Assembly (NCBI GenBank): GCA_023333565.1
Contig: JAJKFH010001094.1
Span: 558,001-622,000 of the forward strand
Length of the DNA: 64,000 bases
From: Puffinus mauretanicus
Lineage: Eukaryota > Chordata > Aves > Procellariiformes > Procellariidae
Direction: 5' to 3'
This document shows positions 1 to 12,238 of this stretch, piece after piece (the stretch's first letter is position 1; the number at the start of each line of letters is the position of its first letter). Below the pieces are notes generated by a model that made no database searches, had not been told where the DNA came from, and saw nothing but the letters and a program-made list of their open reading frames with translations. The position numbers and the translations under genes were made by a program.

Positions 1-3000
1 CTCATTTTAGCTCTGGGAATTATTACTCCTAGTTTAGCTAGCAGCATCACGATTTATATAAAGCATCCATGGTCCAATCCTCTAAGAGAAAGAGTTCTTC
101 ATTTCTGTGAAACCAACAGAAGCTGAAAACACTGAGTATTTTAAAGGATCCTGAACATGTGACAGTGAATGGGATTTAAGCATCCATTAAGAGCTGGACA
201 GAAGAGCTTTTCCAAGTCTCGGCTCTAACAGACTACTGAGCTATGCAAGGGCTTTTACACATCATTTTGTTGTCAACATATGCCTGCTCATTTTCATCCT
301 GCTTTATTCTGATCTGTTTTGGTTTTTTTTACAGTTTAAGACCTGTTTCCAAACAACTGTAATAGAATTGTAAAGCATCAAATGAGCCTTTCTCTTGGAA
401 GATAATCATCATGGCCTAAAGGTTAGGTCAAGAAAGAAATTCCTCTTTTAAAGAGAATGTTTCTTCCCACACAGAAACCACAGGCAAAGTTTGGTTTGTA
501 TGATACCGTATGTAGTTTCCATAAAAACTACATGTTGTCTCCTATTTCAAGATGGGCCTGACCCACACCCTGGAGGTGAATCTCGCTGGATGTTTGACAT
601 ATGGGATCTAGGCTGGTGCTGTAGTTTGAGGCTGTTTTCATGTAACAATTTTTTTCTCTATTTCTGTGTGCTAAAGCCCTACGTTTATTGCTGAGCACTG
701 CTGTTGACAGAGGATAAAAGAGAACAATAAGCAAAATTTACAGATGGCAAATGATTACTGGGAATCACTCAGAGATGATGTAGTTCTTTAAACTTCACTT
801 ACATTTATTTCTGTTTCAGAAAAAACTTGTACTTGCAAAAGGATCTAGAATACACAGTTTGAAGGAGGAAAGTCAAACCCCAAACTAGGCTAAAAAAGGT
901 GACTACAGAACAGCAGAAAAAAAGGTTTGGGCCAATTCATAGCCATTTCTGTTGCAGCTCTTAAAATACTGGCATGAATTTTCTACTTAGCACACTGCAA
1001 GCAGTAGACTTGGAAAGTCCTATTGGAAAGTGAAAGCCTATTCTTCATACAGCTCTTTATAGTACTGAAAGAATACATGAACTTCTGATCTTTAGAAAAT
1101 GTACGTGCCTTATTCCTGGCCTGAAAATATATCAAAAGAAAAACAGAGGGGATTCTGGGAAACTGTCTGCAAACTACCTTTTCCCTAAAGCCAGTTTTAA
1201 ATGTCAGGATTTTTTTAGGCTACTGATTGTGCCACAGTACTTAAACAACAACTAAGCATGATGCTGGTTCTTTAAATTTTCTCCGAAGTTATTAAAGTGG
1301 TACTTCTGAAAGCAAAAATAAAATAATTCTCCCTCAGAATATATGAATTGAGCAATGACAATCCAACCAACAGACAATCATCTCCAGACAACAGAGGAGT
1401 AACAAAGATAATGATGAGGATTTTAAACAATCACTTTACCACTTTTATGCGAACTCTCTAAGTTCATGTTGAACTTTTGCTCCATTCATGTATGAACTGT
1501 ATCATCAGTGGTTTTACTTTGGCTTGTTACACCTCAATTACCTTTAAAGACTTTCTCAAAAATGCAGAAAAACTACATTTAAAAAAGGCCAATGGCATAA
1601 CCAATAACTCCCTCCTTCGTTCAAAGCATTTCGTCTATTGTGAATGTCACATACTTAGGAAGCTCTACTCCAAAATCTATTTTTTATTCATAAAGAAGGT
1701 GTCTGAGTCTTGGACAAATCCAAATATGACAATTTGGTCTCCAGCTAATGTTTGCCACACGTTAAGATTTCTGCATTGTCCTGGAATGTAAGAAGAAATG
1801 CATGATTGCACTGCCCTAATTAAAACTTGAATCCAAAAACTTGTTAAAAACAACTCAGTTTAAAAATCTTCTTTGCCAACACATGCATTGAATCCTGCAT
1901 TTTTAAGATGATTTGGGGAGACATTTTTGTTCTTTAGAAGTTGTTTATTACTGTTACTGTTACTTTTATTATTGTTGTTGTTGTTATTATTATTAACAAC
2001 ATGTTCATGTGCACAAGCATATTGCTTACTTGGATCCACTTATTTCACCATACAATAAAAACATTTTTTTCATTATCTCATTGATTATCAGGAGCCCATC
2101 TAGTGGGCCTATCTTCAGTGAATCAGTTTGTTTCCATTCTTCACCGCCGATGAAAGTCCCTAGCTGCTGACTGCAAGAGCACACAGTACAGTAACACATG
2201 AAAACATACAGTTTTATCAGGTCTTCACATAGTATGCTTCAATGTTTGTTCACAAACATCTCTCCTAAAATGATAGCAACTGAAGCAATGGGATCTCTAA
2301 GAAATTAGAATCATATACAACATGGAAGATTCTTCCTTCTTTTTCACTGCATGTGATATTTATTTATGCCAAGTAATATTTGTGTTAAACAGTAACTGTG
2401 TGACAGACGACTACTGACTACTACATGTCTGTGAGGGGTGATCTAATCTCTGCTGCCTAATTTCCAAAGCATTTGGGAAAGAGTCAACCTGCAACATGCT
2501 AAGGGCTCCAACATAATAAGGTTAGTTATGCCTAGCTGTTCACACCAAAGAGTTTCCAAAAAATTTCAGAAGTTGAATATTACTACATATTGCTATTCTA
2601 AGAATTTTAAACACTGTCAAAGATATTAAACACTCTTTCTCCCCCTAAACCTTTCTTCCTCTTCATCCAAGAAGCCTCCCCTATAGTCACTAAATCAAGT
2701 TATTATATATTTATACATCTAGCTGCCTCTGGCCTAGCAATCTCCAGCAGGCCGTTATTAACTGTTGACTTCAAAATTACTAGCAGTGCAGTGCTCATTG
2801 GGTTGGTCTGACATGTTTTTTAATATAAACCTGCCTTACCTGCTTTCCCTCCGCCTCTGGCAAACCAGCACTTCTACCGTTATCGTGCATGATGGCTGGA
2901 AAACACTTTCCTAAGCTCTGCTTTTAGCCATGTAGCCTCCAGCCCAGTTTTACTGTCATTAAATCCAGCCTTCAGACAGTTAAATCAATCCCCTTCCTCC

Positions 3001-3098
3001 TCTCTCCCCACATATGTTGTCTTTTCTCACACCCCAGTGTTTGGCATTTTAATTATCTTCGGTTTCCTTACTATAAACACCTGGAAAGTAAGCCTTAC
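1..3098 (-). other. SLC24A4: SLC24A4 intron after exon j (partial)
   Basis: I saw no further exon here. The expected next coding piece (membrane half beginning near a VKWxFTWP motif) was not found, so the intron is at least 3.1 kb and leaves the window. It is AT-rich. A short TTG/TTA simple repeat sits at about 1967-1994. Scattered open frames, such as those around 491-734 and 1477-1791, show no protein-like features. Confidence 0.7.
1967..1994 (+). repeat. (TTG/TTA)n simple repeat
   Basis: An imperfect trinucleotide run of TTATTG, then TTG units, then TTA units in the leftmost intron. Confidence 0.85.
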
Positions 3099-3243
3099 CT
3101 GGCAATGAAAAGGGAGATAGACTGTCCTGTTCATTTTCCTCCTCTTGGTTCACCACAGGGATGTTCCCATTTTCAATATTCTCATGTCTCCCATTCTGAA
3201 GTGGTTTGCTTGAACCATTGGCAGATTGGATTAACCGCTGACG
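3099..3243 (-). CDS. SLC24A4: SLC24A4 exon j: acidic end of cytosolic loop
   Basis: This 145-nt exon (phase 0 to 1) encodes RQRLIQSANGSSKPLQNGRH, ENIENGNIPVVNQEEENEQD and SLSPFSLP. The SKPLQNGRHENIENGN stretch is a strong NCKX4 signature. The acceptor is CACTGTGCAG and the donor is GTAAGG. The last G opens a codon finished in an exon that should encode the segment before the second membrane half, expected beyond the left edge. The short acidic NQEEENEQD stretch stands where I recall a longer Gln/Pro-rich tract in mammals. Confidence 0.95.
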
Positions 3244-5251
3244 CTGCACAGTGTCAAAGACAAAACTGCCATAGTTTGGAAAATACTGACTTTGTTAAAT
3301 CTGAGTTTTGCTGTCTGTCCAGCCCCAGTCACGTGAGCCATGATGTTTCTCCACAAAGCCTTCCTTCCCACCAGCAACAAACAAATCTGTCTGTGGCCTA
3401 CCTGTCTTCATCAGGCCAGTGTTGACCATCCACCTCAAAATTACTGGCAGCAGTCTTTCAAGCCATGATGGAGAAAGTTGTCATATCTGTTCTTCCGCAC
3501 CATGTTTTAATGAGTGTGGTTATTCGGAAGCACTTCTCACTCAACAGTTCCCACTCAAACCAGCAATAGCACCATAATCTAGTGGTAACACTCAAGATAC
3601 TTCCTCACTATTAGAGTTGGCTTATGAATGACTCATTACCCAAGATCTCTCCTACTCAGGTCCAACTCTTCTCCCTCCTTCTCATCCCCATTCCTTGAGG
3701 TAAATGTAAAGGTCCTACTTACTATTTCAAAAGCAAGACTAACCCCTGTTGCCCTTGTCCGAGTATATACTTTCATAAAGCTCATAATTGCCCCTGCAGA
3801 CATGTATAAGACTGCTACAGTTCCAATACATAGTACAACAATTACAGGGATAGGTTTTAAACGTCAGTATATATACCCATTAATACACTGGAGAACGTGA
3901 GATGTAACAGTAATTTCCTACTTTTATAAAAAAAAGAAATATTTTTAGTTTGTTAGATGAAATAATGCAGGGTCGGTAAGTGTTGTCTTTTTCATGACAA
4001 ATTGTTGCAACTTCCTAAAAAGTGCTCTGAAATACCTTGAAAAATAAAGTAACTGCACAACATGCAAAAAAATTCTGAAACTAATATTAACACACTGTAA
4101 TAAAAAATAGAGAAAACTCATATCTGAATACTTTGCAAAACTTTGGCAGTGAGAATACATAAGAACATAGATCCAAAATGCTCTGGTTTAGAGAATGATT
4201 TTTGCAGATGTTGAACTAGCAAGTATCAGCTTTCTGTGCACATATCCATTAAGAAAGAAATTTTTTCCAATCAATGAATTGCCTTCAAAGCAGAACTTTT
4301 ACAGTCTCAACTGCTGCTGTGTGCCATATCTGATCTTCTGCTTTTGACTGTACGCCACCAAGCTGACTTCCTAATAAACATTTCACTGCTTTACTGTTAA
4401 ATTGGACTTCTGTTACAAATATATTACTGCTGCTTTCCTTCACTGGGGTATTCACAATGCTGGGTAGACACATGAACTGTGTTATGATGTTCAAATTCTG
4501 GGAACTTGCTAAAGCTTGTATTTCCTAAACTACTGGAATTAATTTATTTGCCAGAGTAAAACCTCTTGTATTTGACACTGTAGGGAGCAAAGGATAAAAT
4601 CCTGCCTTGATAGAAGCCAAGGTTGGCAGGCCAACCCCAAGTACTTCACACAAGCTCAGAACAGCATCACTTGGCCAGTCCTGTCACTTCAGCTGCAGGG
4701 TATGAAACAAGCAATATATGGTGGTGACAATATATCAAGTCACAGTTAACTGGAACTGTCCAGGCAAATTCCCCTCATGAAAATATTTTGGTCCATTTTC
4801 ATTTTGAGCTGAGGACTACACTGAAGACTAAAGAGGTAGGCAAATATCTGATATGATCCTGATGTGCTGCTAATACAAGAGCAGTTCTTACAGATTTTTG
4901 GTTGCCCTGTCCATTATCCTTTCTTAGCCTGACCACTTCTGTAATGATCAAAACCAAGTCTTCTGTTGCAGATATAATTCAAATGTACACATACACACAC
5001 ACTGAAACAAACATCTTCCGGCAAGGAGATAAGGGAGTCCCTATTTGGTGACTGCCCTCCCATTAAGACAGGCAGCATCACCAATTGGGAATCCATCTTC
5101 AAATCTGCTATGACGTAGCTGCTAGAGAAAGACATAGCTCTAGCCCATCCCTAGGAATATGGGAAAACCTGAATTCCAGAATTACTATGAGCACAGCTCT
5201 TTGGCAACCCCTCTGCCTCATAGTCATTTATTGTTTTCTTAATGAACCTAC
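3244..5251 (-). other. SLC24A4: SLC24A4 intron between exons i and j
   Basis: This 2.0-kb intron has a GTAGGT donor and a TGTGCAG acceptor. A short CA-rich run lies near 4985-5001. I recognised no repeat family or RNA gene. Confidence 0.85.
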
Positions 5252-5421
5252 CTCATTAATGATGAGTCGGCTTGCCATCCTCATTCTGGTGCGTGGTCCA
5301 AACTTATTTGTAATCATAATCCGTAATCCAGCTTCAGGGAACCGGTATTTGGGGGGACTGGAGCAAATGATCTCATCCACCATCACAACACTGTTTTTGT
5401 CATGCTGCTGCACCCCCTTCA
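5252..5421 (-). CDS. SLC24A4: SLC24A4 exon i: conserved cytosolic loop block (VVMVDEI ... LIINE)
   Basis: This 170-nt exon (phase 1 to 0) encodes VKGVQQHDKNSVVMVDEI, ICSSPPKYRFPEAGLRIM and ITNKFGPRTRMRMASRLIIN then E. This is the most conserved block of the NCKX3/4 cytosolic loop. The 5' edge at TAG|TG is chosen because it continues the phase from exon h and gives the same length as the recalled mammalian protein (KVKGVQQHDKN against QVKEKPQYGKN). The acceptor has almost no pyrimidine tract. The donor is GTAGGT. Skipping this exon would break the frame of exon j. Confidence 0.95.
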
Positions 5422-8400
5422 CTAATGATCACAATGGACAGAGTTAGTTGTGGAACTGATCTTACCATGCTTCCCATCACCCAGAGTCATTCTTTTCAGG
5501 CTCAGGTGAGGGGTAATATTCATCTGAATGCTTGAATTTACGAGTGACTTTCCTGTAATATTTCTGCAGCCTGGTGAATCTGCTCATCAGTTGTGCACTT
5601 CGTTTAGATCACTTGCTGAAAAGGGATTTCACTCTGCTAAGGTAGCCACCAATTCACTCTCAGATGAGTGGGAGCAGTTTTTACCCAGCCATTCATGCTG
5701 TATTACCAGTTTTCATCACTTATATTCCACTATGGTTTTGTAAGCCTTCTCTAAAAGCACTTGCACTGTGGCAGTGTAGACAGTGCTCCTGAAAGCTCTA
5801 AAGCTATCCCATTGGATCAAGGTGCTGCACATCCAGAAGTCCCTGATGTTGTGCTCACTCCTTTTGGAAATCTTCACTGTACCTTCACAGAATGTTATTA
5901 ATATCTCTAACATGACAAGATTTGAAACAATGAAAACAGCAATCGTCGAGAACAAATGTATGTTATAAGTAAGCCTTTGTTAATATAAAGGAACTTGTAC
6001 CAACGTTCAGAGTTCTACCATGTTAAGAACATAAACAGAGAGACAAAATTATATTGGGAATCAACACAAGTACAGGCAAGGACTTTCAGAGCGCAACAAC
6101 AAACCAATATTCTCACAAATGCTACAGACTACACATAGCAAGCAGAGCAAGGCTCAGCAGACAGGAGACATACCCATGTGGTGTTAGAAAGCAGGGCAGG
6201 AAATATGCATATGACTGTAATAAATATTAATTATTACATGTAATAATATGTACGGGGGAAAAAAACACAACAAAATTCTTTGCTGCTTGTTTTCTGCTTT
6301 GCTTAGCTTGGCTTCACCCTCCCACTCCCCTTTTGCAGTAAGTTACTTACATTAAGAAGAGGAAGAGAATTTAGGAGGTAGAAGTGAAAGATAATTATTA
6401 GTGCATGGTTCCAGTCAGGAAGCAAAGGAAATCTAAGAAAACATTCAACTCAAACAAAGGAATTAAAATGGACCTGTTCTAAACACACAGAAATCTACAT
6501 TGGGTTTTTTTTGCATTGTTACAGTGTTGAAATATTTTTGTTTTTCAGGAAGAAGACTGGATCCATGCATGCATGTAAATCACATCATGCAATAAAGGCT
6601 TTGCTGTCTCAAGCATCTTCTAACATATTTGAAGTTGAAGAAAAATATCCTTCCATTATCATTCAACAAGAAAAACCTACCAAGCCTGTAAATCACCAGT
6701 AAACAGCTATATCTTTTACCCTTTAGCATTTGAGTGTCTTGCTTTGTTTCACTAAAATGAGTTTCCAATGAGTACACTGGGGTCACCTGAAGGGTCATAA
6801 AGAGATCTTTGGTTTCACAAAGAAATATGCCCTACTCAAGGAATACACTCTGTAGTCTTGTCTTGCAGCATAGTATCTCTAATGGAGAATAGAACTAGTA
6901 GTAATTTTGCATTTGGTAAACATAAAGGAGCAATTATCCTCCCCCCCCACCCCCCACCCCAACATCTAAAACAAATTAACCTTGCTGAGTACCGCAGCTG
7001 ATATGCAAATAAGGAGCACATCCATTCCAATGACTCTTACAGTTAGAGTGTAGCAGCTTTTTTGTGAACGAATTTATAGCCAGACACGCTTCCTAGGAAC
7101 CAATCCTCACAGAAGAGGACTCAACCACAGTAGCAACATTTACTTTAGTTAGACAAAGAAAAAGAAATGTTTGACAGCAATCCTGGTAATGCAAAAAGGC
7201 CAGATCTTTTTAACAGTCTCATCAGATTAACCGCTGTCAAGTGAGTTTCTCCAGTGAAGTCTCCAAAGTGCTTATTTATCTTACAGTGTCATGAAAAACA
7301 TGGAAGCACTGCAGTTACTCTGGAACTGTTTCTTAGAGCACTAAGGAGACAGTGACCAAACCTACTCAGCTTTGATGAAATACCATGATAAAAAACTCAG
7401 CACTGATGTAGAATACATCACTATAAATATATATGTAACTAACTGCAGCTGTTTTGACTTACTGCAGCACATTGCTCTTACATTTTCATAACAGCTCTTC
7501 AGTCTCACTCCCTATGCCCATAAACGTACATACCTTGGCCCCAAACAGGCTCCACCTAAAAATCGCAAAAGTGGTTTTCACAAATGTGAGACAGAGAAAA
7601 GCCTTTTTCGCTTCTGCTTTGCGATATTCCTCAGAAAAATATCTTCTGATAATGGCTTTTCTTTTTAACTAGCTACCTAAACTTCCTGCTCACCACAAAG
7701 GGTCATCACCAACAACCCTGCCAAAATCAACAGAAAGCTTCTTGCTGACTTTGTTGACTCCTGATCAGGCCCTCAGGTATCTACATCACATTGTTCAGAA
7801 ACCCACTTTTTTCAAGAGTTTCTGGTTTTAGGCAGGAATCGAACCATGCCACCTGGTGGAAATTTGGGTCAACATAATAAAAGCCAAGGACAGTGAGCCA
7901 CGTTTGTATTTTAAAAATAGGAGCATTATTCACAAAGTACAAATATTTTGCCTTTACCTGTGTGTGTAGAAAACTGAATTTGTGTAGAAAATTGAAATTG
8001 AATTTATCTTATGGTGAAAAGCTCTCCTTTTTCTCTCCAAAACTTGAGTAATGGAAGCTTTTATATTGTACCATTGGAAGCTCTTGAAAATAATAAAACA
8101 AGCATAAGAGAGAGCTGTGCAGCATGTGAATGCCCCTTTTATCTGCACCTTAAGGAACAGACTAACCATCCTTGGTAGGAAGAAAGTTCCTCACCCAAAG
8201 CAACTCTTCTTTTTTGGGAAGTAATCAGACCTTCCTCCTGTGGAAAATCAGATTAAGGTTAGACCTACACCTTAGTGAAGCCAAGGGAGGTTTTTTGGTG
8301 GATCCTGAAACTTGCTAACCACTGGATGGAGGTAAGGCAGAGGCCAGCTCTAGTTCTCTCCCTACTACTAGCAGTGCTCCTGTTTCTGAAAGCTGCTGCT

Positions 8401-10243
8401 GGGGAAGGTGCAGCTCAGCTTGTGAAGCCAGCCAAGTGTCAACTAACAGCAAGTCACTGATAGGTCAAGGCATATTTTGACTCAACAGCAGGGAGATGCA
8501 ACAGGCAGCCATGTGATGGACAGCTTCCTGACACATAAAGCACCCATCTACAAAGCAGCTAGGCTAACACTGCCATCCTCCTCTACCACTGCTCACTCCA
8601 AACCGGCACCTCCCTAATCTCTTCTTCATGTCTTCTCTCATCCCAGGTGGGTTTGCCTGTGATAATATCTAAACTCTCACACTTTGAACAATGGTCCCTC
8701 CAACGCAGCACGTATTTGTGTAATGGGGTGCTGGAGAAGGCAAAGGGAATCTGGCTCAAACTGCAGTGTCAGTGCAACTTTGAGGGAAATTAGAGAAGAA
8801 ACCTGATGTGGACAGTTGCTAGTGGAGACACAATTCTCATGAATCCTGGTTTTTATTAGCTTTCTTGCTCCTTTTCCTAAAAGTTCTGCATGTTCTTCAC
8901 AAGCATTAAATAATCTTCACATTTCCTGAAAAGGAAATAGGTGGACAGGCAAGCACTCAGTGCTATCATCCCTTTACCACACAGTGGCTAGAGAGGAGAG
9001 CATGCAGGGAGATGACAACAGAACCTAACAAATGCCTCAGAAGTAAAAACCACTAACATCTGTTCTTTCACTGGATCACCATTTTCCTGTGTCCTCACTG
9101 CCCTAGGAGGTATCCTCTGAACCTTGTATGTACATACCTCCATGTCCAAGTGACAGACTTCACTACATCATAGTCAATGTTCACAAAAATTCATTGTAAA
9201 ATAAGATCAAAGTATTTCAAAGACATCTTCATTTAATTACGCTACAACGTCCTGAGAAGTAATTTTAAATTTATATTAAACTATTGTCTAAACACCATAT
9301 CTGAGACCAGAGTACGTGTCCTGTCGTTGCATAAACCTGTAGTGACAGTACCTACCTTGAAGACATCCCAGCCTAAACACTAAAAGCAGAAAAGAGTGGG
9401 GTTCTCCGAGTCTGCTCTAAATTCCTGTTTGCCACTATTTGTTATTACATGAGGACCTTTCCAACTGCTACCAACATTGCTGCTGAGCTCAGTCTCCTGG
9501 AATGGGAGATGTTTGCAAAGAACAAAGCAAGGAGACCTCACTTGTTAAGAGTAGCCCAAGAGCTCACTAAATTATATGGTTTGTGCTTTGAAGGTAGGAA
9601 TGATTTTGCCCTACAGAAAAAAGAGGGAATGGAAGAGAAGAGGGATAAGACAATGATAAAAACAGGCTTACAAAAAAGCCAAAAATACCCAGGTATGTTT
9701 GCTTACCTTCAGTACCAGAAGCTGGGTATCATCTTCTTCCCCTTTATGACAAAGACACAGACCTGCATTTCTCAATTTTACATATGTGCTTGGCAATGTA
9801 TGCAGAGCTATTTAGGCATGTGAAAGCCAGTCTTCTGAGGATCTGAACTCAACACGCAATCCCTCTTGCCCACTGATCTGCCCATGTCCTTTCCTTCAAC
9901 ACCCAAGTCTCAGCTTCTAGTTCCAAACTAATTTTTGAAGTGAAAATTACCTTCTTCCTGGCAAAAAAAAAATATTTCTTTCACAGCGTTGTAGCTCATC
10001 ACTGAACAGGAGATAAAAAGGGAGCAAAATTGCCAACGTGCAAAGCAGCTTTGTTTTCAGAATATCAAAAAACATTTTTGATTGTTTTTTTTTTTCATCT
10101 GGCAGTCTGCTGGATTGTCAAGTTAATCTAATAAAAATTCCTGCTTATGATTGAATAGTAACACTGTTTTGATCCACATTAAAGAAATAAAAAGGATATC
10201 CTGCGAACTACTCTTTTTCCAAGTCCTGTCTGCTCAGCCTTAC
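5422..10243 (-). other. SLC24A4: SLC24A4 intron between exons h and i
   Basis: At 4.8 kb this is the longest intron bounded by exons on both sides. It holds a C-rich run on the plus strand at 6938-6960, which is G-rich in the transcript, and a CATGCATGCATG repeat near 6564. Open frames at 8275-8460 and 9449-9823 have no recognisable domain and I treat them as chance. Confidence 0.8.
6938..6960 (-). repeat. Interrupted C/G homopolymer, potential G-quadruplex on the transcribed RNA
   Basis: The plus strand has C-runs of eight, six and four bases separated by single A's, so the SLC24A4 transcript carries the matching G-runs. Runs this long can be divided to give four G-tracts. Confidence 0.7.
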
Positions 10244-10386
10244 CTTTCCGTAGTAATGGAATGGATGGGTCATCACAACTAGAGGCATAACATTTATTAC
10301 CATCTTCCAGCTCATTGTTGACTGTGTCACCATTTCCGACATTCTTGCTTTTAAGGCTGAAGAAATTTTGCATCCTCACATTGTAC
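10244..10386 (-). CDS. SLC24A4: SLC24A4 exon h: start of large cytosolic loop
   Basis: This 143-nt exon (phase 2 to 1) reads on from MK into YNVRMQNFFSLKSKNVGNGD, TVNNELEDGNKCYASSCDDP and SIPLLRK. It begins the cytosolic loop between the two membrane halves. NNELEDGN and the DDPS(I/V)PLL motif are typical of NCKX4 and separate it from NCKX3. The acceptor is CACTTTCAG and the donor is GTAAGG. The loop is the least conserved and most often alternatively spliced part of NCKX proteins, and contributes to regulation rather than ion binding. Confidence 0.95.
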
Positions 10387-11460
10387 CTGAAAGTGCAAAA
10401 GAAAGGTCTGAAAAGGTTGGATCATTGCATTTCCTTGTCAAACTTTTAAGTGTCTGAGAACAACTTATGCAGGCAAGCAGTAAAGCCTGGATGCATGTCC
10501 TCTGACAACTAATAGGAAGTTAAGAGAAAGGACTATCCAATTCAGCGGCAAGCTGATAGGAAAGCAAGGGCTGTACCTATCTCTCATGAGATACAGCAAA
10601 CTGCAAGAAGACACTAGAACAGATTTAATGAAGGCAAAACACTGGAGCTGCGGATTTTGGAGCCAGGACATTCGCTATACAACGGCTTCTTTCCTCCGGC
10701 ATCAGCTCTCAATTCACCTCATTGTTTCTCTCAATACTGTGTTCCCAATGGCAGGTGCTTCAGCATTTCTGGGACTGTTGACCATACCCTTCTAAAGAAA
10801 GAATGCATCGATTTTAGCACTAGGCCAGGATCTAAGAGGGCTGTCAATGAACTCTGCTAAGACCTGATGTAGGAGAAAAGGGGGGCTGAAGTTCCAAAAA
10901 GGGTGATTTGTGAGGGGAGGGCACCAAGGGATAAGTCTAAGCAACTTGCAGTAGAAGGGTGGAGTCACAGACCCTTGCAGTAAAAGTCAGACCTCTGACT
11001 CTCCTGTCAGAGGCAGTAACGCTACAGAAGAAGGATGTCAGTATACAATCTAGTATGAGACGGTCTGAAGATCAATACATGCTTACCAGTCTGTCTAATG
11101 TTCCTTGACCTTGTTCTCCAGAGGTTACAAAATATGCGTAATAGTTGACATGCTGTGTGCTTACAAGCCAGAGTACCCAGTGGACTTTTTCATATCTTTG
11201 TATAAATGACATTTTCTCTCAACTATTTCTGAAAGCTACTTTACCTCAATGCACTATGAAAAGGATGCATGAAAATATTTGCTGTTGACTGAGCACAAAT
11301 CTAGAGCAAAACTGATTAAGCATGAAAAAGCAAGGGATCTTACACAGAACCATAACTGGCTGTATTGTTTCTGGAAGCAGGAAGGCCAAGGACAAAACCA
11401 CACCAAAAGAATAATGGTCAATTAACACCTAAGGGGCATATGGAGAAGAAAAGCACTTAC
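10387..11460 (-). other. SLC24A4: SLC24A4 intron between exons g and h
   Basis: A 1.07-kb intron with a GTAAGT donor and a CACTTTCAG acceptor. Nothing else was recognised in it. Confidence 0.85.
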
Positions 11461-11514
11461 TTCATGATAAGTATGTAGAATGAATACATAATGATGAGTA
11501 TAAGGCTTTCCCAC
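11461..11514 (-). CDS. SLC24A4: SLC24A4 exon g: transmembrane helix WESLILIIMYSFYILIMK
   Basis: This 54-nt exon starts with the last base of a Trp codon, continues WESLILIIMYSFYILIM, and ends with the first two bases of a Lys codon (phase 2 to 2). It forms the helix leading into the large cytosolic loop; the mammalian form is recalled as WEGLVLIILYVFYILIMKYN. The acceptor ends in GAG after a T-rich tract (TTTGTCTCTTTGAG). Position -3 is G rather than the usual C or T, which is acceptable but weaker. The donor is GTAAGTG. Being a multiple of three, it could be skipped without changing frame. Confidence 0.94.
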
Positions 11515-12212
11515 CTCAAAGAGACAAAAAAAAATTGTTAAAAGGCCATTCAAACAGCTGTATGCTTTACAAGTTTTATGTAGGAGTCTGCATTAAACAT
11601 CTAGTACAAGTCACATTTGTGTACACAGGATTCACATCATTAAGATTAGATGGTGTCTCAGCAGAATGGGGGGGAAACAGACTCTCAAGTTCCAGTAAAT
11701 ATGCAAATAAAATGTAATGCATGCATTACAGAAATGTGCTATGCAGACTGAAACCATGGCTACCCTCTGAGGATCATAATGCGAAGGCATTTTGTCATTT
11801 CAGTACTGAAGCATAACCTAGGCACTCTGAGAGGACTCTTTTAGAAGATGCTTATGATGTTCATTAGGATCCCACCTTGGACTGTTCTTTGGGACACCTA
11901 GCACCTCCATAAATGTTAACAGCCAGAATCAGAACAGCAGAACTTTGGTTACCCTCTCTGCATTATGTGAGTCTTCAGGCCTTACATAAAGCCTATTTAC
12001 TTGGTTAATGTTTCCAGGTTCTCAAATTTTCTTTTAGTTTTCCCTGATCATCATAAAAAATATAACCGAAGAAAATACATAGGATTTCCTAGGTGTCAAA
12101 TCCAGCTCATACTCCCTGCATCTATGAATGAAGGCTAATTGCACTGCAACTCTATTTACTGATCAGTCTCACAGCAAATACGGGACTGTAGGGAATAATT
12201 TACACAACTTAC
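11515..12212 (-). other. SLC24A4: SLC24A4 intron between microexon f and exon g
   Basis: A 0.7-kb intron with a consensus GTAAGT donor. A T-rich tract precedes the unusual GAG acceptor. No repeat was recognised. Confidence 0.85.
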
Positions 12213-12238
12213 CATTCTATTTTCTCATCATATATGAA
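12213..12238 (-). CDS. SLC24A4: SLC24A4 exon f: 26-nt microexon encoding FIYDEKIE(W)
   Basis: I located this tiny exon by looking for the FIYDE motif that must follow exon e in NCKX proteins. It has a CCTTCTTCTAG acceptor and a strong GTAAGT donor. It reads FIYDEKIE plus the first two bases of a tryptophan codon. The phase runs from 0 to 2 and exon g supplies the last G, giving the WWES junction. Leaving it out shifts the frame, so inclusion is required for a functional protein. It is too short for open-reading-frame or most homology searches. Confidence 0.9.

Noticed and set aside
3049..3249. Treating the open frame over exon j as a stand-alone small gene with an ATG start
   Set aside because: The apparent start Met comes from intron bases upstream of the splice acceptor, and the end reads through the donor into intron. 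The true coding part is 3099-3243.
3105..3425. 106-codon plus-strand open frame
   Set aside because: It overlaps SLC24A4 exon j on the opposite strand and has no protein-like features of its own.
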